From: Chara braunii
Taxonomy: Eukaryota > Streptophyta > Charophyceae > Charales > Characeae
DNA length: 26,687 nt
Assembly (NCBI GenBank): GCA_003427395.1
Contig: BFEA01000336.1
Location: 622,427 to 649,113, forward strand
Direction of reading: 5' to 3'
Positions 1-9,288 of this stretch are shown here, in pieces (position 1 is the first letter of the stretch; every line of letters begins with the position of its first letter). The notes beneath the pieces are model-generated. The model made no database searches, was not told the origin of the DNA, and saw only the letters and a program-made list of their open reading frames with translations. The translations under genes and the position numbers were made by a program.

Positions 1-27
1 CTCACCCTCAGCCTCACGCTCGTTACA

Positions 28-872
28 AAACCGGTCCACTATCAGAATCTGGCCGCAGGCCTTGATGAAAGAGGCGCAACTGCATCTCCTGGGCTCCCAA
101 CTGCATCGGGCCTGGGTACAGGTACTGGGGCCCAGGCACAGGCTCAAGGGAGGCCGCCCACATGCAACACTGACATATAGGCAAGCAGGGCGAGTGGGCA
201 GGGATCTTGGCCAGTGCAGGCATTGCGGGCACGCTGCGCATTTGCAAGGTGCTGCGCTGTTCAGAGCTGCGCTGGCCAGAGGGAGGCAGGCAAGCGCTAA
301 GCGGTAGGGCGCTGCCTGGGCGCAGGGCACTGGTGGCCATAGCCGGGCTGCCTGTGGGCGCAGAGGAGGAAGGGCGAAGGTGGTTCTTCGAGGGTGAAGG
401 GCGCTGCGTGGGATAACAAGGGAGAGTGTGGGTGAAGAGCGAGACGTACCTGGTGGAGATGGGAGGTCGGCATTGGTGTTGACATCATCACTCGCTGGTC
501 GTCAAGTTGTCTGGTTGCTTTCATACTGTAGTTGTAGTGTTAGGNCTGGTGGAGATGGGAGGTCGGCATTGGTGTTGACATCATCACTCGCTGGTCGTCA
601 AGTTGTCTGGTTGCTTTCATACTGTAGTTGTAGTGTTAGGCTGTAGAGTAGGAAGGGGGCTTGGCGCCATTCAAGAGAGAGAGCTACATTGGGTTATGCT
701 GTTGGTGTTGCCCTGTTGGGCTTGGACATTGACTCATGATTCTTCTGTATCGTTCTCAAATGGATGGCTACTCGGTTCCATTGTGCTATCTGCTCTTGCT
801 TTGACTACTTGGACTTCAGTGTGATTTTGCAATCTGGATTTCTGTGCTTCGTCCATATTCATGTTCCTTGCA
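28..872 (+). repeat. Left (5') LTR of element 1
   Basis: The segment from the block AAACCGGTCCACTATC to ATGTTCCTTGCA recurs at 8129-8872 in the same order. It ends in CA three bases before the tRNA-Met primer binding site, as an LTR should. The apparent length of 845 bp is inflated by 96 bp, because a 95-bp segment is repeated on both sides of the N at 545. The corrected length is about 749 bp, close to the right copy. Bases 1-27 do not match the sequence upstream of the right copy, so the LTR begins near 28 or was cut or rearranged there. Confidence 0.85.
450..640. repeat. Identical 95-bp direct repeat around a single N (probable assembly duplication)
   Basis: Bases 450-544 and 546-640 are identical, 95 bases each, separated only by the N at 545. 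The right LTR of the same element has a single copy. A second N, at 25502, has the same arrangement with the same 95-base length. The simplest reading is two contigs whose overlapping ends were joined with an N rather than merged. Confidence 0.85.
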
Positions 873-875
873 TTT

Positions 876-887
876 TGGTATCGGAGC
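876..887 (+). other. Primer binding site, initiator tRNA-Met type
   Basis: The 12 bases TGGTATCGGAGC lie three bases after the left LTR end. They match the complement of the 3' end of plant initiator tRNA-Met (TGGTATCAGAGC) at 11 of 12 positions. The tRNA would prime minus-strand DNA synthesis here. The same 12 bases occur at the equivalent place in element 2. Confidence 0.88.
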
Positions 888-2173
888 TGGTTAGATTCGC
901 CACTTACCTTGGTGCGCTGGCATTATACAGACTTGGTGCGTTGACGATGCTTCTTCGCACTTGGTTCTTTTGACGTCAGGCCATGTTCGGCGCACAGCCT
1001 GGGTAGAGAGGTGTGCGTCGGAAGGCTAAGACGGCATTGATTGTCGTTGTGACAGGCGGAATGTATGATTGGTGATGAGAGCATGCTGATGTGGCATTCG
1101 GCTGAGGTGGCACTGCATTGCGTTGTGGGTGGTACCGATGCCAAGACCGGTCATCAAATGCACACTCAGCTCAATTGGTGAGAAATCTGTGGTTGGGGGC
1201 AGCTATCTCCAGGTACGTTGTTCCCTTACCTTATATAGCCTCTCAATCTCTTCTTACCGCGAGGAAGTGAGACCATCTTGAGAGTCCTCTCTTTTGGTGA
1301 GGTGTCGTGAGCGCGCTACCTTGAGAGACGACAATCTTTCCGAAAGCATCTGGAAGGCGAAAGCGCGGTGCCTCTGAAGGGCCCTGGTCGAAGCACTGGG
1401 TCACGGCCACCATGCCAACCCAATGGGAGTAGGTCACGCATGCGATGGCTGCTGTCCATTTTGGCACTTTGCTGCGCTGATAGAAGTCCTGCCGAGTGTG
1501 CCAGCCAATATGAGACGCTTACCAGACCATCTATAAACATTTCTGGTTGGGGACTCAGTGTTGATTCTGGCTGTGATTGTCGTCCTGTCTGCGATGTTAA
1601 ATAATTCCTGCGGAGATGGAGGCTCTCCTTAAATTCCTCCTGATCAGCCAGATCACACTTGGCAGTAAGGCTCGTTCCGTACGAGGGTAAATAAGAGTGG
1701 ATGGGCTGGCTTGCTCGACAATGACTTGGGCACAGGGGTGGGCCGAAAACACACACGAAGACATCGCTGCTCATTGATGTTGTTCGGTATGTTGAATTGA
1801 GGAGAGGGTAGGTTCTAATTGATGCTCAACTGGATACACAACCATACCCACTGATCATACATCTGCAACATGGTCTTGGCTTATTATTGATTAGTTGGTT
1901 GAGAGCTGCTAACACCTCACAGACAGATTAGAGCAGGACTGCTGTATACTACCATATTGATTTCTATCTAATGCTGCTGTAAGTGAACCAATCAAGATAC
2001 ACCTAGACCATGTTGACAGTCTATTGTGAATGTTGTAGGCTGCCACTTGATCGGTAAAGTAGGGGACCTGCCGGACACAATTATTTTTAGAAAATTAGGT
2101 GTCGGTCAGACACCTGCTGTGGTAGGACTCCATTAGGGGGTTCTAGTGCAGACAGTGTTTGCCTAACTGATGA
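888..2173 (+). other. 5' leader of element 1, no recognised gene
   Basis: About 1.3 kb lie between the primer binding site and the first gag-like frame. Short open frames occur on both strands but none has a recognisable domain. A TATA-like string TTATATAG is at 1231-1238, and a GGTCAGACACC motif recurs at about 2104 and 2178. The leader may contain packaging and translation signals. It could also include foreign sequence. Confidence 0.6.
1231..1238 (+). promoter_or_regulatory. TATA-like box inside the element 1 leader
   Basis: TTATATAG sits in a pyrimidine-rich stretch about 345 bp downstream of the primer binding site. I saw no comparable TATA box in the LTR itself. A transcript starting here would omit the primer binding site, so it could not be reverse transcribed normally. 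This is a pattern match only. Confidence 0.25.
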
Positions 2174-2851
2174 GTGGGTCAGACACCGATGAGGGTAAGA
2201 GTTGACAATAGAAGACTAACACGTTCAAGGGCACTTAGGGTCCCGCACGTGTTTCAGGCCTTACAACCGGAAGACGAAAGACGGCTTCGTGCCGAACGAA
2301 GAGCCCGTGCTCTTGCAGCAGCGTTGGCAGCAGCAAACCAAGCAGCTAGAGAGCAGGCAGCAGCAGCCAGAGCAGCATCAATGGCTAATGGCGCACGCTC
2401 TGGTGCGTCCTCGTCTGCGTCCTCGTCTGGGACCAAGTTGGGAATGCCCCTTGGGCACACGGGTACTTCCGGTTCAAAGAGTTTTGGTCAGTCTATCAGT
2501 CAAATGGCGGGCTCGCAGTTACGCCCGTTGACCCCACGCGGCAGGGAGCTCCTAGAGCTCCAACATGTCGAAAGGATCCGCGAGCGGTTATAGAGGGAAC
2601 TGAAGCAGGCAACCGATAGAGAAAGAGAGAGAAAAAATAGAGCAGCAAGGCTTGATACGTTAGAGGCAGACAAGGCTGCATTAGAGGGTTTGGACGAGTC
2701 AGGAATGTCTGACCAGCTCAAAGCATTGAAGAACAATCTGTTGTCGTTGCATGCGCACGTGGACAGCAGATTGGACTTGATGAAATCTCTAGACCAGATC
2801 TTGAACCTTTTGCAAAGGCCAGGATTTAGACCAGCAGCACAGTCCCCGTAG
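2174..2851 (+). pseudogene. gag: Gag N-terminal region of element 1 (coiled coil), broken
   Basis: The frame opens at a GTG (2174) with the first ATG at 2189, and runs through a TAG at 2591-2593 to a second TAG at 2849-2851. The product is rich in Ala, Arg, Gln and Glu: an Arg/Ala/Gln-rich helix-forming stretch at residues about 35-75, then a Ser/Gly-rich linker, and after the first stop a highly charged Arg/Glu/Lys coiled-coil-like stretch. This suits the N-terminal assembly part of a Gag polyprotein. It lies directly upstream of the recognisable Gag core in another frame, so a frameshift lies between 2851 and 2961. I cannot name the domain by homology. The assignment rests on position and on a similar charged segment in the Gag of element 2. 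Confidence 0.6.
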
Positions 2852-2960
2852 CCGTTAACGGCGATGTCAAAAGCCCCTTTCCCGTACAAGCTGGCACACA
2901 CCAAGTGGTACGTCTGCAGCAGCCGCACAGACTGTTGCTTCTTCTTCTTCGGGTCCAGCG

Positions 2961-4013
2961 GTGATAGCTACACAACCACCGCAACAACCTGTTCCTCAAC
3001 AGGGACAGCCGCAAGGTCAATGGTACCCTAAGACCCCTATGAAACCGCCTCTTGCCTTCTCGGTAGAGAAGGACGAGGAACTCAACACATGGTTGAGAAC
3101 GGTTCCAGTATGGGTAAAGGCGAAGAGGACTTTGCAGGAGGAGGAGGTGATTACTGCTGCATCTTACCTTGAGGGTAAGGCAGCCAAATGGCTGGATGGT
3201 TTAGTTTCAAAGGCTGGGTACATACGACGGATGGCGGACTGGGCTAAGACCATTACGTTAGACCAGTTCTTAGAGATGGTAGAAGCTCGTTGACACAATC
3301 CTCACCAGGCTCAAATCGCCACTGATGCGATAAACAGGCTAGACCAAAGAAAGTTCAAGTCAGTCAGGAAGCTTACGACTACCGTAGAGAGCCTCATCGT
3401 CGTCTCAGGCATCAACTACGATAACCAGTTCCTGTTGACCACATATGTGAGATGTCTCCCAGAGAACCTCAGGAACTTGCTGGCCAGCAAGGCTCGCCTC
3501 GAGTATCACTCGTTTGAGACGTTATCTAAAACAGCCTTAGATTTGGAAGCCACTCTAGGAAATGCTCAACCTTCTCAGAATGACGCGAGGAAGAAGAAGA
3601 GTCCACAGGAATGGAAGAAGAAGGGGGCTAAATTAATGATGGTTGAGTCCGATGGGACTCAAACAGAGATCTACGAGCTCACCGACCTGTTGGACGTTTC
3701 TGAGTACGACGGTGAGGAGATCGCTGAGGGTAGCACCCTCGCCGCAGTAGTTAAGGCTAAGGCTGGTGGCCGAGTGAAGGGCCATCAAAAGAGTCAAGGG
3801 AAGGCCGCCTCCAATCAGACCAAAGTTGTTGATTGGGTCAAGGCAGGTCTTCATCAAGAAGTGTGGCGGGACCACCGAGTGCGTGGTGCTTGTATTAACA
3901 GTGGTGAATACGGACACACCCAGTACAAGTGCCAGAACGCAAAGGTCACGCAGAAGATACCTCCTAAGATGGGGCCATCTTCTTCCCAGGCTTCTAGCTC
4001 GGGAAACACGTGA
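2961..4013 (+). pseudogene. gag: Gag core and degenerate zinc knuckle of element 1
   Basis: Two open stretches in one frame (2961-3290 and 3294-4013) are split by a TGA at 3291-3293. The first starts with a Pro/Gln-rich segment, followed by a retrotransposon Gag signature: a Lys/Asp/Glu-rich lead-in, a WLRTVPVW stretch and an AAKWLDGL stretch. The second continues with helices containing RCLPENLRNLL and a Lys-rich linker. It ends in a CCHC-like zinc knuckle at about 3891-3932, in which the second cysteine is a serine (codon 3900-3902), so metal binding is probably lost. Gag would form the particle and bind element RNA. It ends at TGA 4011-4013, just before pol, which lies in the -1 frame. Confidence 0.85.
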
Positions 4014-4018
4014 GGCCG

Positions 4019-4972
4019 ATGGAAGTTTTAGCTGCTTCTACTCATGGTGAAGTGGGCCAGATACCCTCCCCACTTCATGAGATGGCCATAGCTAACGACT
4101 CTTTAGTCACCCCGCAGACTCATCCAGACCAAACTATGCTCTGTACGTTGGATGTGTCTGAAGCCTTAGAAGATCTGGAAAGCGAGTGGTCAAACAAGGA
4201 CCCTCCTGAATCTTGGGTGGCACTAAGGAAGGGTCCTAGAGGGGAACATTTTGTGGTGGAAGTTGATGTAGGAGGCCGGTAATGTGGTGCCTTCATAGCC
4301 ATTGGCTCCACGTGGAATTACATAAGTTGCGACTGTTTGGAAAGGCTGCACCTACAGGACCGGATACAGCACCTTAGTAGACCGGTAGCATCTACTTTGA
4401 CCAATAAGGAGCACATGATTGTCACAGACTGTATCAAGGACGTAGTCTGTACCTTCTCCTATGGAGGAGGGGAACTTAATCATAAGATTTCGTTCCTTGC
4501 CAATAAGGAGCACATAATTGTCACAGACTATATCAAGGACATAGATTGTACCTTCTCCTATGGAGGAGGGGAACTTAATCATAAGATTTCGTTCCTTGTT
4601 AGCGACGACGTACCATTCGACTTGTTGTTAGGCATGTACTACCTTGAGGTTGCCAAGCCCCAGTTTGACTCCGACAAGAAGGTGCAAAAGCATAAGTTGC
4701 CTGATGGCAGAACAGTCAGATTGACTAAGTTCAAAGCCAGTAGCATAATAGATACCTATGGCTGCTTGTGTGCATCAACGTTCTATAACTATTACAAACA
4801 GAACCAAGNGGAGGGTATGTACCTTGTGTATGTCTCTGAAAAAGGGGAGGCCATTAAAACACCCCCACAGATAAAACACGTCGTTGCTAAGTTCCCTGAT
4901 CTGTTCGAGGAGCCTACAGGAGTCATAGAAAGGGAGGTTGGTCCACGCCATAGAAATCATTCCAGGAAGTAA
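4019..4972 (+). pseudogene. pol: Pol N-terminus with aspartic protease, inactive (element 1)
   Basis: The frame starts at an ATG six bases after the gag stop, is interrupted by TAA 4280-4282, and continues to TAA 4970-4972. The retropepsin region spans about 4283-4660. At its active site the segment reads FIAIGST: the catalytic aspartate position holds alanine (codon 4298-4300), so the protease should be dead. The distal part keeps the FLVSDDVPFDLLLGM segment typical of the second half of gypsy proteases. In between is an in-frame 99-bp tandem duplication (4403-4600). After the protease comes the linker to reverse transcriptase, with FPDLFEEPTG near 4890. A single N is at 4810. A frameshift near 4938-4972 separates this part from reverse transcriptase. 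Confidence 0.85.
4403..4600 (+). repeat. In-frame 99-bp tandem duplication in the protease region
   Basis: Bases 4403-4501 and 4502-4600 are two copies of a 99-bp unit (33 codons) differing at about five positions, several of which change an amino acid. Both copies encode NKEH.IVTD...CTFSYGGGELNHKISFL. No N lies at the junction and the copies have diverged, so unlike the 450-640 repeat this looks like a real, older duplication. It would insert an extra strand-like segment into the protease fold. Confidence 0.85.
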
Positions 4973-6296
4973 AACCCCAAAGGGAAGGATCTATAGGATG
5001 GCTCCGCGCGAGTTGTGGATGGCTCCGGGCGAGTTGGATGAACTTCGGCGACAACTGAAAGAGCTGACAGAAAAGGGATGGATCCGGCCAAGTACTTCCC
5101 CATACGGATCTCCGGTGCTATTTGTACCGAAGAAGGAGGGTACATTGAGGATGTGCATTGAATATAGAGGCCTCAATGCCATCACAGTGAAGAACGCAGA
5201 GCCTCTACCTCGCATAGACGACCTATTGGATAGGGTGCAGGGATGCAAGTACTATAGCAAGATAGATTTAAAATCCGACTACCATCAGATCGCAATAAGA
5301 CCTGAGGATCAGCACAAAACTGCATTTCAAACCAGATATGGTCTTTACAAGTTTGTTGTGATGCCCTTTGGCCTTTGTAACGCGTCCGGTACATTCCAGC
5401 ACGCTATGAATAGGATCTTCCATGACCACTTAGATAAGTTTGTCGTTGTTTATCTCGACGATATTCTGATGTTTAGTAAGTCTGTCGAAGAGCATGCACA
5501 GCACGTTGAGACTATACTCTCACTCTTGCGACAGCACAAGTATAAGGTCAACCTAGAGAAGTGTGAGTTCGGACGTACTAAGATCTTACACTTGGGTCAT
5601 GAAGTATCCGCGGAAGGGATTAGGCCGGAAGATGCGAAGGTGGATAGTATAAGGGACTAGCCACGACCTCAGACTGTTACTAACGTCAGATCTTTCTTAG
5701 GAATGTGCGCCTACTATAGGAACTTCGTAAAGAACTATTCTACAGTCGCCTCTCCTTTGACAGATCTAACTCGACTTGACACGCCGTGGGACAGGAGTGA
5801 TGAGTGTGAGGCTGCTTTCAAACGATTAAAGAAAGCACTCATGAATCATGAAGTCCTCATGGTTCCCGATCCTCAAAAGCCATTCATAGTAACCACTGAC
5901 GCAAGCCAATACGGCATTGGCGCAGTGCTGGCTCAGCAAGATGGGAAGAAGTTGAGACCGATTGAGTACATGAGCAAGAAATTGCCATCGAAGAAATTGG
6001 CAAAGTCCACCTACGAAAGGGAACTCTATGCTCTCTACAACGCACTTGTCCATTGGAGACATTTTCTGTTGGGACGGTTCTTCTACTTGAGAACTGACCA
6101 TCACACGCTCAAATGGATCAAGACTCAACCGGCTCTTTCTGATGCACTCAAGCGCTGGATTGAGGTCATAGATCAGTATGACTTCAAGCTTGAGTATCTG
6201 AAGGGAGAGTATAACAAGGCTGCAGATGCGCTATCTCGTAGAGCAGACTACCTAGGGGCGCTAGTTTACGAGTTTGGTGTATCTCAGAAAGTATAA
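4938..6296 (+). pseudogene. pol: Reverse transcriptase and RNase H of element 1
   Basis: This frame runs from 4938 to TAG 5658-5660 and continues in the same frame to TAA 6294-6296. Reverse transcriptase motifs follow in order: GWIRPSTSPYGSPVLFVPKK, the LRMCIEYRGLN block, PLPRIDDLL, KIDLKSDYHQI, FVVMPFGLCNA, and the catalytic YLDD at 5451-5462. The RT-RNase H connection follows from 5661 (SFLGMCAYYRNFVKNYS). RNase H shows its acidic residues in TTDAS, YERELYA, RTDHH and NKAADALSR. The family copies element RNA to DNA and degrades the RNA. A 21-bp near-repeat at about 4998-5041 duplicates MAPRELW/MAPGELD just before reverse transcriptase. The catalytic motifs survive but the stop between the domains would truncate the protein. 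Confidence 0.92.
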
Positions 6297-6322
6297 CTCA
6301 ATCGCTGGCGGGAGCCTATTAG

Positions 6323-7162
6323 GAAGACCCTGTCACGATGGACATCACCCGCAAACTTCAGGCAAAAGACAAGGCCACAGAGAATGAGTTTGTGATGGTG
6401 GATGGGTTACTCTTTCTTGATAAGGCCGGGTGTGAAAGGTTAGTAGTTCCAAAGAGTGAGAGTTTGCGTAGTTTATTTCTAGGAGAATGTCATGACGCAA
6501 CCGAACACTTTGGCTACAAAAAGACGAGTGTCAATCTAGTACAACGATTTTTGTGGCCTGGAATGCTAGATGACGCAAAGAAGTACGTAGAGACCTCTCA
6601 GATCTGTCAGCGGGACAAGCCGCGAACTCAAGCACCGCTTGGGTTACTGAAGCCCTTACCTATCCCCGCTGGTCCAGGACAGAGTGTTTCCATGGATTTC
6701 ATGGACACCCTGGTGACCAGTAAGAGTGGCAAGAGGCACATCTTCGTCATCATCGATCGATTCACCAAGTACGCTAGACTAGTTGCCATGCCCGAGACCG
6801 CAAGGACTGGCCACGCCATCAAGTTGTTTATGGACAACTGGGTGCGTGATTTTGGACTTCCAAAGTCAATCGTTAGTCACAAAGATGTCTGATTCACAAG
6901 TGAGTTGTGGAAGAAGACTGCTGAGCAGATGGGCAATCAACTTCAGATGACTTCAGGGAATCATCCCGTAGCCAACGGACAGGCCGAGCAAATGAACAGA
7001 GTTGTACAGCACTTGCTGAGGCATTACATCAAGCCCAGCCAGGATGATTGGGATGAGAAGTTGCCTCTCATCGCCAGCCTGTACAACAATGTTGTACACA
7101 ACAGTACCGGCGCCAGTCCTAATCGGCTGCACTTGGGAAGCTCTAGACTTCCTCCTACCTGA
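6323..7162 (+). pseudogene. pol: Integrase zinc finger and catalytic core of element 1, inactive
   Basis: The frame follows a TAG at 6320-6322, reads to TGA 6890-6892 and continues in the same frame to 7162. The N-terminal zinc-binding region (HD...EHFG...SQICQR) has serine in place of the first cysteine of the pair (codon 6596-6598). The core contains the first catalytic Asp in SMDFMD. The second aspartate position, in the VS.KDV motif, is histidine (codon 6878-6880). The glutamate in ANGQAEQMN is present. Two of the metal-binding or catalytic positions are therefore lost. The family joins cDNA to chromosomal DNA. A frameshift near 7135-7160 moves the C-terminal part into another frame. Confidence 0.88.
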
Positions 7163-7790
7163 AAACCGATCCTCTGCAACTCCAGGCACACTTGAGTATG
7201 GTGTGCAGTATGAGAAGTTGCTGCAGCAAGTTGTCAAGCATATTAAGAAAGATCAGCAAGCAATGATTGGTTCTGAGAACAAACATCGACGACAGTCCTC
7301 ATTTCAGGTAGGGGAACGTGTCTGGGTCAAGGCTAGTGAGTTAGGACAGGAATTCGGTATCTCTAGAAAACTAATGCCTCAGTATTTTGGTCCCTGGGAA
7401 GTCATGGATATCGTGGGGGATGAGATGGATGGTCCTACCTATGTTATCCGTATCCCAAGATACCGACGCACTCACCCTGTCTTTCATGCCTCAAAGCTTG
7501 CACCTTTTGCTGATACAGATCAATTCCCTTCAAGGAGATCGATGCTGCCCCCAACCATGGATGGTCAAGTGGACATCAAAAACATTGTGGATCACAAAGA
7601 TCTGCCTGTTCAAAAGCCATTGGGTAGAGGACGACCTCCAAAACCCAAGCGGGAGTATCGCGTCAGATTGAGGCATCATACAGATCCGAAGGAAGATCGA
7701 TGGTTCACCAGAGAGGAACTGATTGATACAGTTCCTCAAGTGGTGGCAGAGTATGAGAGAATGTCAAAAGGGAAGGCACCTGCGAAGTAA
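7136..7790 (+). pseudogene. pol: Integrase C-terminal part and chromodomain-like tail of element 1
   Basis: Beginning after the frameshift, the frame includes ALDFLLPEN, a long amphipathic stretch, then ERVWVKASELG and QYFGPWEV, and the IRIPRYRRTHPVFHASKL segment typical of the C-terminal region of gypsy integrases. The end (about 7560-7790) has the spacing of a chromodomain: a VDIKNIVDHK start, a basic linker, then EYRVRL...DRWFTREELID. Chromodomains can direct integration to particular chromatin. Here the aromatic cage cannot be confirmed by eye. The stop is TAA 7788-7790. Element 2 encodes a matching tail, in the opposite orientation. Confidence 0.82.
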
Positions 7791-8128
7791 GCATCTCAGC
7801 GGACTTTCAAAGCTAAGGGGTATGGAATGTGAGGATTGAGCCCTCAAGAAGGGGCCTTGCCATGAAGTACTTGTTGTGGGCTAAGGCCCCAGCAAGCCTA
7901 GTGCCCGCCCTAAGTGAAAGCGAGCCAGCAAATCAACAAGAGCCCTCTGTGCACACATTTCACGAAGTGGGGTCCATAGAGTTGCAGCACGCCAGTTGGA
8001 TGGTGTGCACCGAGTATCAGAGCTCTGCAAATGCGGAAATCCCAGGGCCCCGAGTTGGTTAGGCCCTGGGCACATAAACGTGAGGCCGACAATGCATGCT
8101 GGATATAGAGGTCGAAAATGCCAATGAG
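7791..8128 (+). other. 3' untranslated region of element 1 with candidate polypurine tract
   Basis: No gene is seen between the pol stop and the right LTR homology. A purine run, AAGAAGGGG, at 7846-7854 is the best candidate polypurine tract for plus-strand priming. It lies about 275 bp upstream of where the LTR homology starts, whereas such tracts normally abut the LTR. Either the true right LTR starts soon after 7855 and the matching part of the left LTR is missing, or the tract lies elsewhere. Confidence 0.5.
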
Positions 8129-8872
8129 AAACCGGTCCACTATCCGAATCTGGCCGTAGGCCTTGATGAAAGAGGCACAATTGCATCTCCTTGGGCCCCC
8201 AACTGCATCGGGCCTGGGTATAGGTATTGAGGCCCAGGCACAGGCTCAAGGGAGGCCACCCACATGCAACATTGGCATATGGGCAAGCAGGGCGAGTGGG
8301 CAAGGATCTTGGCCAATGCAGGCATTGCGGGCACGCTGTGCATTTGCGAGGTGCTGCGTTGTGCAGAGCTGCGCTGGGCTGAGGGAGGCAGGCAAGCGCT
8401 AAGCGGTAGGGCACTGCCTGGGCGCAGGGCACTGGCGGCCATTGCCGGGCTGCCTGTGGGCGCAGACGAGGAAGGGCGAAGGTGGTTCTTCGGAGGTGAA
8501 GGGCGCTGTGTGGGATAACAAGGGAGAGTGTGGGCGAAGAGAGAGACGTACCAGGTGGAGATGGGAGGTCGGCATTGCTGTTGACATCATCACTCGCTGG
8601 TCGTCAAGTTGTCTGGTTGCTTTCATACTGTAGTTGTAGTGTTAGGTTGTAGAGTAGGTAGGGCGCCTGGCGCCATTCAAGAGAGAGAGCTACATTGGGT
8701 TATGCTATTGGTGTTGCCCTGTTGGGCTTGGACATTGAGTCACGATTCTTCTGTATCGTTCTGGATGGTTACTCGGTTCCATTGTGCTATCTGCTCTTGC
8801 TTTGACTACTTGGACTTCAGTGTGATTTTGCAATCTGGATTTTTGTGCTTCGTCCATATTCATGTTCCTTGC
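8129..8872 (+). repeat. Right (3') LTR of element 1
   Basis: This 744-bp segment matches 28-872 except that it has only one copy of the 95-bp block repeated around the N there. Scattered single-base differences, mostly transitions, run along the whole length. Homology stops at CCTTGC (8872), where the left copy continues as CA followed by the primer binding site, so the end of the LTR is well fixed. If the polypurine tract at 7846-7854 is genuine, the LTR may begin earlier. Confidence 0.85.
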
Positions 8873-9288
8873 GCTGATCTCCGGTTCTTGACAGTTGGCG
8901 CCCTCTGCAGATGCCGCCCGTTCTCAAATCCCTCCTTTGGTACTGCTACATGTTGCGCCTGCAACAGGCCACACGGGCCCCCTTTCAGGCCCGTGACGTT
9001 TTCAGGCCAAAAGCCTGAAAACAAGGGCCTACACACCATTTTTTCAGCCTGATAGCCTGAAAACAAGGGCCTACACGCCCTGTGTCGTTTCAGGTTAAAT
9101 CAGGGCCTTTCCGGCCCTGAGTATTTTCAACCTGAAACTGAGGGCCATTTTCAGGCCCTCGTCAGTCCGACCCGCCCTGAAACTCAGGCAACAAACCAGG
9201 GTTTTAGCACAGGCCATTTCAGGCCTGTTTTCAAAACAACCCCTGGTTGAGCTTCAACGCCAGGGTCTGGCACATTTCGGCATGGCAA
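8873..9288. other. Unassigned spacer dense in CCTGAAA/TTTCAGG motifs
   Basis: No coding sequence is recognised. From about 8980 to 9240 the motif TTTCAGG or its complement CCTGAAA, and close variants, appears around ten times in both orientations, often as GGCCTGAAAA. A 23-bp segment beginning AGCCTGAAAACAAGG is repeated exactly at 9012-9034 and 9054-9076. The spacer lies between the right LTR of element 1 and the truncated LTR of element 2, so it may be the remnant of a third repeat family. Confidence 0.6.

Larger units (their letters stand above)
28..8872 (+). mobile_element. Element 1: degenerate full-length Ty3/gypsy (chromovirus-like) retrotransposon
   Basis: Direct repeats at 28-872 and 8129-8872 bracket gag and pol coding remnants in the order expected for Ty3/gypsy: Gag, protease, reverse transcriptase, RNase H, integrase, chromodomain-like tail. 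A primer binding site for initiator tRNA-Met lies three bases after the left LTR. By eye the two LTRs differ at several percent of positions, so the insertion is not young. At least six in-frame stops and several frameshifts break gag and pol, and catalytic residues of protease and integrase are lost. The element can therefore only be mobilised in trans, if at all. The outer limits are uncertain because no clear TG...CA ends or target-site duplication are visible. Confidence 0.9.

Noticed and set aside
1316-1774. 152-codon open frame on the minus strand in the element 1 leader
   Set aside because: No domain or composition signal. It lies within the retrotransposon leader and overlaps other random frames, so it is most likely chance.
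4715-4905. Third single N (4810), checked for the 95-bp flanking duplication seen at 545 and 25502
   Set aside because: The sequences on the two sides are unrelated, so this N is an ordinary ambiguous base or gap.
7881-8432. 183-codon open frame on the minus strand over the right LTR
   Set aside because: Lies on the strand opposite to the element and is not preserved at this length in the left LTR. Typical of GC-rich LTR sequence.
8895-8902. TTGGCGCC resembling the primer binding site of other gypsy lineages
   Set aside because: Only seven or eight bases match and no LTR or coding sequence follows it.
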